NCBI GenBank assembly: GCA_023443515.1
Contig: JAEZUC010000013.1
Span: forward strand, 1-38,702
Direction of reading: 5' to 3'
Length of the DNA: 38,702 nt
Origin: Bacillota bacterium
Lineage (GTDB): Bacteria; Bacillota; Clostridia; Acetivibrionales; DSM-1351
The notes beneath the pieces are model-generated. The model was not told the DNA's origin and searched no databases. It worked only from the letters and a program-made list of their open reading frames with translations. Position 1 is the stretch's first letter, and the number at the start of each line of letters is the position of its first letter. The position numbers and the translations under genes are program-made. Positions 10,701 through 19,500 of the stretch are shown here, piece by piece.

Positions 10701-10896
10701 GTATTTTACCTGATTTCATATATTTGTCTATATGATCTTCTAATCTGTTTAGAGTAGCCTTATCAAGCTTTTCTGTTTCAGTTTTGCCTTTTAGCGTTTC
10801 TGCCGCCAAAACATTTAGTGGGGTAAGAAAAAATAAAATTGCAAGCAGTAAACAAATACCATTTTTCGTTAATTTCATCTCTTGAATGCTCCTCAT
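7786..10896 (-). CDS. ClbP-like S12 peptidase fused to a cyclic-peptide-type ABC exporter
   Basis: 1,036 residues. A signal peptide or anchor occupies about 10-31 (ILFFLTPLNVLAA). An S12 / beta-lactamase-like serine hydrolase follows: S105-x-x-K108 (LGSNSK), Tyr199 in YSYATINY, and a later SHGGSNPNY. About three membrane helices follow from residue 395, as in ClbP, and then an ABC permease. The nucleotide-binding domain has Walker A GGNGSGKST near 865, signature LSTGQRKR near 955 and Walker B PVLLFDE near 977. ClbP, XcnG and ZmaM are periplasmic or extracellular peptidases that remove an N-acyl-D-Asn cap; some relatives are known to carry an ABC part. It begins 6 bases after the NRPS that would make that cap. 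Alternative start ATG 10878. A PBP-type cyclase role is a less likely alternative. Confidence 0.88.
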   Translation of the reverse strand: MRSIQEMKLTKNGICLLLAILFFLTPLNVLAAETLKGKTETEKLDKATLNRLEDHIDKYMKSGKIPGLSVVVVKDDRDIYKNSFGYSDLKRKEKVTENTLFELGSNSKAFTALGILQLQEKGLIKLEDSINKYIPWLKLKYKGEAVDITVEQFLHHTSGIPFESIGYIKPDQKENALEDTVKTLVGSELQYYPGTEYSYATINYDVLGLLIKIVTGESYEKYMQDNIVNPYGLNNTFLFREQASEKGVIAKGYKVGFLRPLEYNAPIYRGNTPAGYFISNINDIAGWLKIQMGTSNSVHDKKLIEESHIPDRTVRPFIDGSSYAAGWSVFQSGGGELSHGGSNPNYSSFIVFRPAEKLGVAVLANLNSSYVQTLGQGIIDIILDRETAVPQDDIYLIIDNVSVTISCIAVSIILILLVLILHFIFQILKGNRKFAGSKIKCFVSTILSAVFVVGFGYCLYSIPEVLYWGLPWNFVKVWAPVTLMSAVISLFILAIMVIVFLNLNFIFKKNKKNNRPLFIMAILGVFSGFGNALIIFIINQAVNGGKEFQKGLFLYFIAGIVIYVAGQRLLRNMLVNITNEDVYSKRIMMIDRILNAPYQSIESIENGRIYAGLNNDTEVISNFANVVITGITSLVTLICCLIYLGIINIMGLIISIMVILVAAGLYFVMGRSANKYWEQTRDIQNTFFGFINDLTGGFKELYLNKLKRKQFSEDMKDKCHTYKEKRICGDMKFNNVFIIGELMFTLVIGVVVFFFPVFLNNIENTELKNYVLVFLYMTGPVHGLLSTIPNIFQVRISYSRINELIEQLPSMGTSDNEPKASGVDFSEKLNISLQGVEYSYINENSETFKVGPIDCTFKSGEIIFITGGNGSGKSTLAKLITGLYKPDNGEITLNGVKTEISELVEKFSTVFSDFYLFKRLYGVDSISKSDDIKKYLELLRLSEKVHIEDGEFDTLKLSTGQRKRLALLITYLEDRPVLLFDEWAADQDPEFKMFFYRTLLPDLKTRGKCVIAVTHDDRYFDCADRIIKMETGSIYF

Positions 10897-10902
10897 TTAT
10901 AT

Positions 10903-13900
10903 TTATTCACCTAGCTTAAAAAGGCTGTCCAGTTCTGTTTGTGAAATACCTATAGTATCGAAATCAGATGTTGTAAACTCAACCGTTTTGCGATTACAAC
11001 AGTGTTCTATAACCTGCTTCAGATTATTTACAAAACTAGCCAGGAAGGTTTCCATGGTTACTTTTTTAAATTTATTATCACTGAACAATACCTCTATTTT
11101 CAGCCTGTCATTTACAACCATTGCATTTATATCAATCAATGCTGTCATTAAATTATTTCTGCTGCAATCCAGCCCTGTATCCTCATACCTTATACAAAAC
11201 AGGTCATTTTCAAAATTTGTCCCTAAATCGCCAAGATAATTAAATCTGATTTGTTTTTTTGGGCAGTCGGTTCTGTCTATCTTGTTACTATTCTCTCTTA
11301 GCTGATTCTTAATTGCTTTAATCACCTGAGAAAGCTCGCCGTGCTCTATCTCCAGGCTAAATACATCCATTTCGGTAAACCATCCTACTGTCCTGGTAAA
11401 ATTAAAATCACCTGCCAACTCCTTACGTCCATGGCTTTCAATTTCCAAGCAAATATTATTCACTTTTGTTTGTTCACTGATTGTTTTTGCTAAAGCGACT
11501 ATAAGCAAATCATTAGTGTTTGTATTGTATGCACTGTTGGCCTTCAGAAGCAATTTTCTTGTCTCTTGGTCTGTAAGCTCTCCTTTTACCGTACTGCTGA
11601 ATTCCATGAGATCATGACCTTTCTCAAAATCCAGTGGATAGGAGTACTCACACAAGCCCGGTTTACAGCTTCCTTTCAGCTCTGCCATGTTGTTTGATGG
11701 CATCTGTAGAAGTTCGGCCCATTTTTGGTATGAGCGGGTTTTTTCAGGAAGTACTATCTCCGAAGAATTACTCAGCTGTTTTAACATTGTATAGATGTCT
11801 TCCAGTATTATTCTCCAGGAAACACCGTCAACAATCAGATGGTGTGCCGTAATCAATAAAAATCTCTCATTTTCAGATAGACAGAAAACACATGCTTTAA
11901 TTAAAATACTTTTTTCCAGATCCAAACTTGCCTTAAGTTCCTCACTGATTTTTTCAATGGCTTCTGACTGTTTGTATGACTTACATTTTGACAAATCATA
12001 TTCCTTGATATGAAACGGCTGTTCTAAATAATCATTGTTGTAGAACAGTTCTTCTGTATCTTTATTGTAGTTTGCCCTCAAAATATCATGATGGCGAACC
12101 AAATTCTCAAAAACAATTTCAAGTGCTTTCACATCAATCGTACTTTTGAGTTGCAACAAAACACTTTGGTTATAATAGCTTGGATCTGCAAAACCCTGTC
12201 TGAAAAACCATGCAGTTATTGGTGTGTGTTTGATGCTTCCCTTGCATGGCTCAGTATCAACCATACCTGCTCCGGTTTTTTCAATATGCAAAGCCATATC
12301 CCCAATTACAGGATTTGACATTATATCTTTTACCTTTAATCTGCAGCCCTTATCGTTAAGCTTTGAAGCTATCTGTATTGCCTTGATTGAATCTCCCCCA
12401 AGGCGGTAAAAGTTCTGCCTTAGGCTCACTCTTTCAAGATTCAGTACTTCACTAATTGCTGTAACAAGTTCTTTTTCATTTTCAGTTCTACTTGGGACAA
12501 ACTCTTCCTCTTCACCGCTGGTTACATCAGGTTTCGGCAAAAGTGCTATGTTTATCTTGCCGTTAACGGTCAATGGTATTTTATCCACGTTTATAAAGTA
12601 TAACGGCAGCATATAATCGGGTAGATATCCCTGTAGATATTCCCTTAATCCTTGTTCGGATATTTCACTAGTAGGTACAATATATGCACATAGGTATTTT
12701 TCGTTATTTCTGTCTTGAAGAGGTAGTACAACTGCCTCTCTCACTCGCTCATGATTTAGCAGACATTTTTCTATTTCTCCTGTTTCAATACGGTGTCCGT
12801 GAATTTTTACCTGGTAATCCAATCTTCCTGTATATTCTATTTTCCCATTTTTCAGAAGTCTTCCGGAATCACCGGTTTTATACATTCTCTTTCCCTTCAA
12901 GAACGGGTTAGCTACAAACCTTTCTCTTGTCAGTTCAGGTCTGTTCAAATAGCCTCTTGCAACCCCGTCTCCTGAAATGTACAATTCACCCTCTGTATCT
13001 GCAGGTACAGGATTAAGGTTTCCGTCCAAAATGTAGATCTGTACATTTTCAGCCGGAATTCCTATCGGAACTGATGTCCCGGTGTCTTTTTCATAATCAA
13101 ATTTATGTATCATACATCCCACTACGGTTTCTGTAGGCCCATATTCATTATATATTTCTATATTGCCTCCAAAGCTTTCATGTAGGGCTTGTGCAAGTTT
13201 TACCTTTAAATCGTCTCCTCCCACAATAAACCTTTTTACCGTGGATTTTTTATTGTCCATATCTTTAAGCAGGGATAAATGGGCCGGGGTGAGTTTGATG
13301 ACTGTGGACTTATTCTCTCTCATAATTCTATAAAGTACGTATTCTTCATCCTCACTGTTCCCGTCGTATACAATAATTTTGCTTCCACTTATCAAAGGAG
13401 TGAAAATTGATGTAACCGTTAAGTCAAACGACAGTGATGAGTAAAGCGGGAACACTTCAACCCTATCTTTTACATACACTTTTTTAGCCCACCAGATGTA
13501 ATTAACAAGACCCCGGTGCTCAATCATTGCACCCTTTGGCCTTCCTGTGGAACCTGACGTATAAATTACATACGCCAGATCATCAGGCTTGTTAATTAAT
13601 CCCGGATTTACAGCTGTGCTATTATATATACTTTCATCTTTTAAATCAATTATGTCACCGTCAAAATTCAGACCTTTGTCTATTTCCAAGTTTGTTAAAA
13701 GAAAACATGCTTTTGAGTCTTCAAGCATGTAGCTTATCCTTTCAACCGGATATGTCGGGTCAATAGGGAGGTAAGCCCCTCCTGCCTTCAAAATACCCAA
13801 GATTGCAATTACTGTTTCTATGGAATGAGACGTAGCAAGGCCCACGATTTTTTCCCGTTTTATACCTCTTTTAATAAGATAGCCGGCAAGCCCGTTGGCC

Positions 13901-15384
13901 TTTTCATTCAACTCTTTGTAGGTAATTTCTATAGAATTGAAAACAACAGCTACCTTATCAGCTGACCTTTCCACCTCATCTTCGAACAGCTGATATATGG
14001 TTTTCTCCTTGGGATATTCCTTTTGGGTAGCGTTGAATAAGTATACTAGCTTATTATTCTCTTCCTCGGATAAAAGGCTTAGATTGCCTATTTTTTCAGA
14101 TGGATTTTTTATTATCTGATTTGTTAGATTTAAAAGCCTTATATACATTTCGTTAATTTGTTCGTCGGTATAATCATTTACTTTATAATCAAAATCCAGT
14201 AACAGACTTTCGGACCATTCTTTGATAACCAGTTGAAAGGAGTAGGCTTGTTTTCCGTTATAGAATTCAACGTTTTCTATGGGAAAGCCATTTAGTTCCG
14301 AGTTGAGCTTTGTATTATAGTAGTTGATACAAACGTTAAATAAGCTTCCATAACCCTTTTTCTTTAATTCCAAGTCCTGTACAAGAAGTTCGTAGGGGTA
14401 TTTCTGATTGAAATAACACTCCTTCAGCTGTTCACTTACTTCTGACATGGTTTCTGTTATACTTGAATTATCATCAACACAATACCGGAATGGCATTGTA
14501 CTCGTAAACATACCAAACATACTCTTCTCTTTTTTGCCTGATCTGTTTAAAACAGGTGTGCCAATGATAATATCTTTTTGCCCGGTAGTTTTGTATAAAT
14601 ATATCAAATACAGTGTAACAAAAAAGGCATTAAGCGAATACTTGTTTTCAGCTGAAAACTTGTTTATTCCTGCAGATATTGACTGTTCCAGTTCAAAGGT
14701 CTTTCTTTTTCCTTCTATTGAATCTGAGCTCTTAGTTGATACGACCTCCGGAAGCTCTCTGAACTTTTCATTCCAAAAAACCTTGTTTTTCTGAAATCGG
14801 TCGGAAGAAATATATTTCTTTTCTATATCAATATACCCAGTGTACGATTCACAGCCTGAATAATTATCAATCTCTTCCCCATTAATCAATTTCATATAGC
14901 TGTCACAAATCTGTTGGGTCATTATATTTATTGACCAACCATCAGATATAATATGATGAAACTTTGCCAGATACCCATTATCATTATCAGACAGTTTAAA
15001 CAAAGCAAAATAAAAAAGCCCTCTGTTTTCTATGTCAAATGGCTTTTCGGCTTGTTTATCAACCCACTTTTTAAATTCTTTTTCCGGATTCTCGTATTGT
15101 CTAAAATCAAACAGGTCTAATTTTATCTTTTCATAGTCGCTCACATACTGCTTAACCTGTCCATTTTCCTCAATAAATCTCAATCTGAGTCCTTCATTTC
15201 TTTTGACCAGCAAGTTTATAGCTTCTTCGAGGATGCTGAAATCAACAGCACCTTTTATCCTTACAGGCCCACCAATATTGTATAAAGATGTCCCCGGATA
15301 TATTTTTTCCATATACCATATTCTCTTTTGGGGATGTGTCAATGGATATAAAACTCTGTCATTACTACAATAAATACCATCCAT
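10903..15384 (-). CDS. NRPS module C-A(Asn-like)-PCP-E
   Basis: 1,493 residues from ATG 15384 (GAGG 9 bases upstream); an in-frame GTG at 15399 is possible. The condensation domain covers about 10-440, with FHHIISDGWS (H143, H144, D148). The adenylation domain covers about 455-965 (YTSGSTGRPKG; NEYGPTET; A10 Lys in VNGK). Aligned to GrsA, the pocket residues read D-L-T-K-I-G-E-V-G-K, one conservative change from the published Asn code DLTKLGEVGK. The carrier domain has LGGDSI, with Ser999 taking phosphopantetheine. The C-terminal 430 residues are an epimerization domain (HHLIVDG, H1181, H1182; ESHGRK). No thioesterase is present, so the D-configured product must pass to the next NRPS. A leading C domain on the first module suggests N-acylation of the first residue. 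Confidence 0.95.
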   Translation of the reverse strand: MDGIYCSNDRVLYPLTHPQKRIWYMEKIYPGTSLYNIGGPVRIKGAVDFSILEEAINLLVKRNEGLRLRFIEENGQVKQYVSDYEKIKLDLFDFRQYENPEKEFKKWVDKQAEKPFDIENRGLFYFALFKLSDNDNGYLAKFHHIISDGWSINIMTQQICDSYMKLINGEEIDNYSGCESYTGYIDIEKKYISSDRFQKNKVFWNEKFRELPEVVSTKSSDSIEGKRKTFELEQSISAGINKFSAENKYSLNAFFVTLYLIYLYKTTGQKDIIIGTPVLNRSGKKEKSMFGMFTSTMPFRYCVDDNSSITETMSEVSEQLKECYFNQKYPYELLVQDLELKKKGYGSLFNVCINYYNTKLNSELNGFPIENVEFYNGKQAYSFQLVIKEWSESLLLDFDYKVNDYTDEQINEMYIRLLNLTNQIIKNPSEKIGNLSLLSEEENNKLVYLFNATQKEYPKEKTIYQLFEDEVERSADKVAVVFNSIEITYKELNEKANGLAGYLIKRGIKREKIVGLATSHSIETVIAILGILKAGGAYLPIDPTYPVERISYMLEDSKACFLLTNLEIDKGLNFDGDIIDLKDESIYNSTAVNPGLINKPDDLAYVIYTSGSTGRPKGAMIEHRGLVNYIWWAKKVYVKDRVEVFPLYSSLSFDLTVTSIFTPLISGSKIIVYDGNSEDEEYVLYRIMRENKSTVIKLTPAHLSLLKDMDNKKSTVKRFIVGGDDLKVKLAQALHESFGGNIEIYNEYGPTETVVGCMIHKFDYEKDTGTSVPIGIPAENVQIYILDGNLNPVPADTEGELYISGDGVARGYLNRPELTRERFVANPFLKGKRMYKTGDSGRLLKNGKIEYTGRLDYQVKIHGHRIETGEIEKCLLNHERVREAVVLPLQDRNNEKYLCAYIVPTSEISEQGLREYLQGYLPDYMLPLYFINVDKIPLTVNGKINIALLPKPDVTSGEEEEFVPSRTENEKELVTAISEVLNLERVSLRQNFYRLGGDSIKAIQIASKLNDKGCRLKVKDIMSNPVIGDMALHIEKTGAGMVDTEPCKGSIKHTPITAWFFRQGFADPSYYNQSVLLQLKSTIDVKALEIVFENLVRHHDILRANYNKDTEELFYNNDYLEQPFHIKEYDLSKCKSYKQSEAIEKISEELKASLDLEKSILIKACVFCLSENERFLLITAHHLIVDGVSWRIILEDIYTMLKQLSNSSEIVLPEKTRSYQKWAELLQMPSNNMAELKGSCKPGLCEYSYPLDFEKGHDLMEFSSTVKGELTDQETRKLLLKANSAYNTNTNDLLIVALAKTISEQTKVNNICLEIESHGRKELAGDFNFTRTVGWFTEMDVFSLEIEHGELSQVIKAIKNQLRENSNKIDRTDCPKKQIRFNYLGDLGTNFENDLFCIRYEDTGLDCSRNNLMTALIDINAMVVNDRLKIEVLFSDNKFKKVTMETFLASFVNNLKQVIEHCCNRKTVEFTTSDFDTIGISQTELDSLFKLGE

Positions 15385-15441
15385 AATAATAAACCTCACT
15401 TAGTCAGCTCATTAATATAAAAATGAAGGTTGTACAAAAAA

Positions 15442-16416
15442 TCAAATGTAGTTGGGACCCAAGGAAGACACGAATATGTCCCACATTTCATACTCTTTGT
15501 TTAATAAGTCCTTGCAGGATTTATCAATCTCCACTAAACTCAACTTTCTGTCTTTAAGAAGGTACGCCTTTACCAGTATATTTTTCACCAATATCCATCC
15601 TTCTCTTAAATCGTTGCAATACTTTATAATAATGTCAGGAACCTTACAATCATGTACCTCTTTTTGTATATTACAGAATAGTAATTGATTTGCTATCTGT
15701 CTGTTCACTATTTGAAATATTTCCGTTGCGCTTAAATCACACATATGTCCGGCATCAAAGTCTTCGTCCCGTAACTGCCATAATGAGCTACTTTTAATAG
15801 CACTCAATTCATTTTTAAGTCTTTGAGCATTGTTCATTACGTCTTTAATATTAAATTTGAATTGTTTGATATTTTTATTCATTTTATATATATAACCATC
15901 AGGTTCAAGAGGTGAGTGTTGTATTGCTGTTATAAACCTGTCCACAGGTATTTCAAATTCACCAAATCCGATATCATTTTCATCCAATACATAAAATACA
16001 TCTCTCTCATCATCATAACCATTAATCAAGGAATAATGCTCCCAATGGTGTCTGTTCCAACAACTGCTGTTTTCTATCCAATAAAACAGATCGACCCCCA
16101 CAATAACAAGCTCATTTTTTTTAACAAGGTTTTTCAAATATTCTATATAGTTTTCATCATGTTTGAAGTTGAATGGTTGAATAGAAGCTATTTCATATAA
16201 ATACTTTTCCTGAAATTCAACCATTGGATCTATCAGAAGCTTATTATATTTTGTTCCCGTGGGGGTCTCCTTCTCAGAAACATTGTAACTATAGTCGTTC
16301 ATAGATGCGGCCAGCCTATAGCTGGAGTCAATAGTTGATAAAATTGAGAATAACATATTATATCTGCAATTTAACCAAAAATCATTAAAAGGCTTTATCC
16401 CTATATTAAAGTTCAC
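15442..16416 (-). CDS. BtrH-N-like (cysteine-protease-fold) protein of the NRPS operon
   Basis: 324 residues from GTG 16416, which has AAGGGAG at good spacing; a TTG at 16434 is the upstream alternative. The start region (IGIKPFNDFWLNCRYNMLFSIL) with an early Cys (residue 17), and the later block HHWEHYSLINGYDDERD followed by VFYVLDEN, match the papain-like fold of butirosin BtrH N-terminal proteins. BtrH moves an acyl chain from a carrier protein onto an amine. The C-terminal half is helical and unassigned. It is the first gene of the operon, 57 bases before the NRPS. A role in acyl transfer to or from a carrier-bound intermediate is inference. The match is by motif and layout only. Confidence 0.65.
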   Translation of the reverse strand: MNFNIGIKPFNDFWLNCRYNMLFSILSTIDSSYRLAASMNDYSYNVSEKETPTGTKYNKLLIDPMVEFQEKYLYEIASIQPFNFKHDENYIEYLKNLVKKNELVIVGVDLFYWIENSSCWNRHHWEHYSLINGYDDERDVFYVLDENDIGFGEFEIPVDRFITAIQHSPLEPDGYIYKMNKNIKQFKFNIKDVMNNAQRLKNELSAIKSSSLWQLRDEDFDAGHMCDLSATEIFQIVNRQIANQLLFCNIQKEVHDCKVPDIIIKYCNDLREGWILVKNILVKAYLLKDRKLSLVEIDKSCKDLLNKEYEMWDIFVSSLGPNYI

Positions 16417-16500
16417 TTTTAATTCTCCCTTCAAAACTGTCTTATATATAATTATTTAATTTTCACTCAATTTGAGAATGTTTTTGACATTTCAGTTTTC

Positions 16501-16628
16501 GTCTGATCTTATTTAACTTTCAACGAAAACATAGCTTCGCCCTTTCACACTAAGAAGTGCTACAAGCAATTAGAATTATTCCGTCCTAATAAGCAAACGC
16601 GACCCAGCGACGATTTGCCTCTTCAGAC
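16501..16628 (-). ncRNA. Candidate structured leader RNA of the NRPS operon
   Basis: A block noticeably richer in G+C than its surroundings, about 85 bases before the first gene. On the minus strand, GTCTGA at one end can pair with TCAGAC at the other, closing a domain of 128 bases. Inside are GCAAA/TTTGC with extension by CG pairs, TTATT/AATAA around AGGACGG, CACT/AGTG around TCTT, and TAGC/GCTA. It does not match any riboswitch consensus I know (c-di-GMP, SAM, cobalamin, THF, T-box were considered). Whether it is an RNA element is inference. Confidence 0.35.
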
Positions 16629-16783
16629 TTTTTACATATATTCCCTTTTTTCGTCACGTCTTGATATTTATTTACAAATTTATTAATTATATATTAATCA
16701 AATATTGTTATATTGTCAATCTCAACCATTTAATATTAATTAACCTATTTTTTCATATAAACAGGATTCGTAGATAAAATAGG

Positions 16784-16825
16784 AAGGGATAATAGGAATG
16801 TTTTAATGTATTCCTATTATCCCTT
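16784..16825 (-). terminator. Hairpin after GH9 copy A
   Basis: Perfect 16-bp inverted repeat AAGGGATAATAGGAAT / ATTCCTATTATCCCTT with a 10-base loop, 24 bases past the stop codon. There is only a weak U stretch after it, so it may be a terminator or an mRNA-stabilising 3' hairpin. Confidence 0.6.
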
Positions 16826-16849
16826 AAAAAAGTTCTAAATCACCGTTTG

Positions 16850-19483
16850 TCAGAAGCTAACTTTTCCTAACAAGAATGACTTATAAAGAGCCAAATCCAC
16901 AGCATCAACACTGCCGTCATTGTTTACGTCAGCATTCTGTATTGAAGTATCTCCATTCAAAAGAGCTTTCTTAATTAGTGCAAAGTCTAAAGCATCTCTT
17001 TCTCCGTCCCCATTTATATCTCCAAGAGTACCATCGTCACAAATGACTGGTGCTTGTTCATCAAGAAAAGCTGACACCCATGCCAGTGGGGCATTCCAGT
17101 TTATGGCTATTTCGTTTGTTGACCATGACTCAATATTATCCACAAAGCATTTTTCTGAAGATATTTCACCCGGTCGCCACCCTAAACCCTTAACCCAAGG
17201 ATCCTGCAAGCCGGAGTTAGGTCCTCCTGACAGACATCCTGGAGGTGGTTTTGGGAATGTGTTGTCTGCCTGATATGCCCAGAAACGGTGATGCGGATTT
17301 TCAAGGGGGTTATCACCATAACCAGTTATATAACTCTGAACATTTGGGTTACGTCCGAGGATATAGTCCATAGCTGTTAAAGCACCATTGATATATTTTT
17401 TATGCTTTGTGCCATTAACATTGCTGAATTCATAAGCATATGACATAACTATTGCTTCATTAATAACAAATGAGTTTGATCCACATTGGAAACCTGTAAC
17501 AACAGATTGATCAAAAGGTGATGAAATTACTTTTTCTTCTAGTGGCACACCATAACCTTGTGCATTTGAAATTGATATGAACTTGTCTGCAGCAGCTTGA
17601 ATATTAGCTTTAGCAGTAGCAACATCAGCAGCTGGAAGTTTTGTAGGAACAAGAGCAAGTGTTATTGTTCCCATACCTGCTGTACAACCCCAGTCAAAAG
17701 CTCCTGTAATTCCATAATTCTCACCACCTGTTAATTCTGTAGGCATTTCGAGGTAATGTTTTGAGCTCTTTATGTAGTTCAAATACTTGTCACTGCCTGT
17801 AGTTGCATACAACTCACATGCTGCCCAGTAGAATTCATCCGAGTGATAGTTTTCACTATTAGGTCCACCGAGACCAGAAGGAGGAGGATATATAGCAGGA
17901 TGTGCTACAGCTGCATCCCATGCGGTTTCAGCTGCAGTTAGACACTTCTGAGCGAAAGCAGCATCATATTGCTTCCAGAGACGTGAACCCTGTGCAGCTA
18001 TTGCAGCAAGATTCAAGGTAGCAACTGTGCTTGGAGGCTGCAAGTAACGTTTCATCATATCTTGGTCAGGACGTACGGCAAGTACCTGCCAACGCTCGTC
18101 ACCGGCTTTGTGATGAACCATACCGGCCAATGTATTTCCTGCCGGTACCTGCATGTTTAATAAAGTATTCAGATTGTAACGAGCTTCATCAAGAATATCC
18201 GGGAAGCCATTGCCACTTTCAGGAATGTTCAATGAACCATCTTTAAATGGAGTAACTGAAGTGTCTCCCAAATAAAGTGCGCGCTCATATGAATTCATAA
18301 GAGTCCATGTAGAAATACCGCCATTAACCACGTATTTACCAAAGTCCCATGAATCATACCAACCACCTGTTACATCTAGTGTGTAGTTTGCAGTATAATC
18401 CTTTGTTGGGTCGGGAGCCAGTATATCAGTATAATGTCCAGACGGACGAGTCCATTGTTCACCATCTGCATATGGCATTTCTATTGGAATACCACTTCTA
18501 TTGTGATAGAAATACTTCATTGAGTCATATTTCATTTCGGAATATATATTATTACTTATATTGAAGGGCATACTTACGTTATCTCCGACATTCGTTACAG
18601 GAACATCCGTTACTATTTTGTAGCCAGTACCAGCTGTTCTGTAATTTGAGAAATCAATGATATGAACATTGTCACCAGATGCATGGTCAGCACCCTTAAC
18701 AGTTGATTTACCGGTTAAAACTTCTGTTCCTGCACTATTAACCAACTGCCAGTTAATTGGAGTTGTTGAACTTGATACTACTGTTGCAATCTTATCAGCA
18801 TTAGGATAGAAACCTTCCTGATTTAAGCGTACAACATTAGTTGGTTCTGGTATAGCTTTTGGATATCCTATAAATTGAGGATCCTTAATATACATGTCAT
18901 CAAAAGTAAATGTTATTGGTTTGAAACTAGCCGGATTTTGTGCTTCAGATGTAGAATTATCCGGAGCAAGGTGAAAAGCAAATTCAACGTTCTTCTTATC
19001 TCCCTTTGTCTGTGCAAATGTCGCAGTTACAGTTTTGGGAGTATTAGCCTTCAATTCAAGGAATTCCCATCGTTGATTCATATTCCAGTATTCCTCATAC
19101 GGGTCACCCTGGTCACCGATTTTAGGATAGATTTTACAATCTCTATCAGCGGTAACAGTGAACAGTACAGTGTAAGTATGGCCCTGCTGCATAGTGAGTC
19201 CTCTGTGAAGGAACTGAACATCCCATCTTTGTCCGATTCCTGCAGCTCCAATCTTTGTTAGTGTTATTTTGTACTTACCGTCTGCTGTAATATCGAAATC
19301 AGCTTTTGCAGGGTATGATTCAACCACACGCCATGGAAACCCTACTCCGTTGTCAAAGGTGTGGTTTTTAATCAAGTCGCCGACACCTTCATACTCAACT
19401 GCAGATGCTTGTACTACACATGTAGATAGAACAAGCACTATTGCCATAAGCATCGCAATTTTTTTCCTAACCTTTTTTTTCAT
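16850..19483 (-). CDS. GH9 cellulase, CBM4-Ig-GH9-dockerin, with altered catalytic motif (copy A)
   Basis: 877 residues, secreted (signal peptide ending near VQASA). Order: CBM4-like domain (about 30-195), Ig-like domain of the CelD/CelK type (about 215-310), GH9 catalytic domain (about 325-800), type I dockerin (last 60 residues, GDINGDGERDALDFAL and ADVNNDGSVDAVDLAL). The layout is that of cellulosomal Cel9E / CelK-type cellobiohydrolases. The region carrying the base/nucleophile aspartates reads D377-S-W-D380 instead of the usual DAGD; both aspartates remain. The NPHHRFW motif and the acid-bearing WSTNEIAINWNAPL motif are intact. AGGAGGTAAAT precedes the ATG. It is a close paralogue of the next gene upstream. 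Activity may be altered or lost. Confidence 0.93.
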   Translation of the reverse strand: MKKKVRKKIAMLMAIVLVLSTCVVQASAVEYEGVGDLIKNHTFDNGVGFPWRVVESYPAKADFDITADGKYKITLTKIGAAGIGQRWDVQFLHRGLTMQQGHTYTVLFTVTADRDCKIYPKIGDQGDPYEEYWNMNQRWEFLELKANTPKTVTATFAQTKGDKKNVEFAFHLAPDNSTSEAQNPASFKPITFTFDDMYIKDPQFIGYPKAIPEPTNVVRLNQEGFYPNADKIATVVSSSTTPINWQLVNSAGTEVLTGKSTVKGADHASGDNVHIIDFSNYRTAGTGYKIVTDVPVTNVGDNVSMPFNISNNIYSEMKYDSMKYFYHNRSGIPIEMPYADGEQWTRPSGHYTDILAPDPTKDYTANYTLDVTGGWYDSWDFGKYVVNGGISTWTLMNSYERALYLGDTSVTPFKDGSLNIPESGNGFPDILDEARYNLNTLLNMQVPAGNTLAGMVHHKAGDERWQVLAVRPDQDMMKRYLQPPSTVATLNLAAIAAQGSRLWKQYDAAFAQKCLTAAETAWDAAVAHPAIYPPPSGLGGPNSENYHSDEFYWAACELYATTGSDKYLNYIKSSKHYLEMPTELTGGENYGITGAFDWGCTAGMGTITLALVPTKLPAADVATAKANIQAAADKFISISNAQGYGVPLEEKVISSPFDQSVVTGFQCGSNSFVINEAIVMSYAYEFSNVNGTKHKKYINGALTAMDYILGRNPNVQSYITGYGDNPLENPHHRFWAYQADNTFPKPPPGCLSGGPNSGLQDPWVKGLGWRPGEISSEKCFVDNIESWSTNEIAINWNAPLAWVSAFLDEQAPVICDDGTLGDINGDGERDALDFALIKKALLNGDTSIQNADVNNDGSVDAVDLALYKSFLLGKVSF

Positions 19484-19500
19484 ATTTACCTCCTAGTTAA

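Larger units (their letters stand above)
16417..16849. other. 433-base intergenic region upstream of the NRPS operon
   Basis: No convincing ORF. It holds the 3' hairpin of the GH9 gene (16784-16825), an AT-rich stretch near 16640-16780 that may contain the operon promoter, and a GC-richer block (16501-16628) that can fold. No clear -35/-10 pair could be fixed. Confidence 0.6.

Noticed and set aside
16501..16628. Assignment of the NRPS leader to a c-di-GMP, SAM or cobalamin riboswitch
   Set aside because: The conserved core sequences of these classes could not be found, so it is only listed as an unidentified structured candidate.
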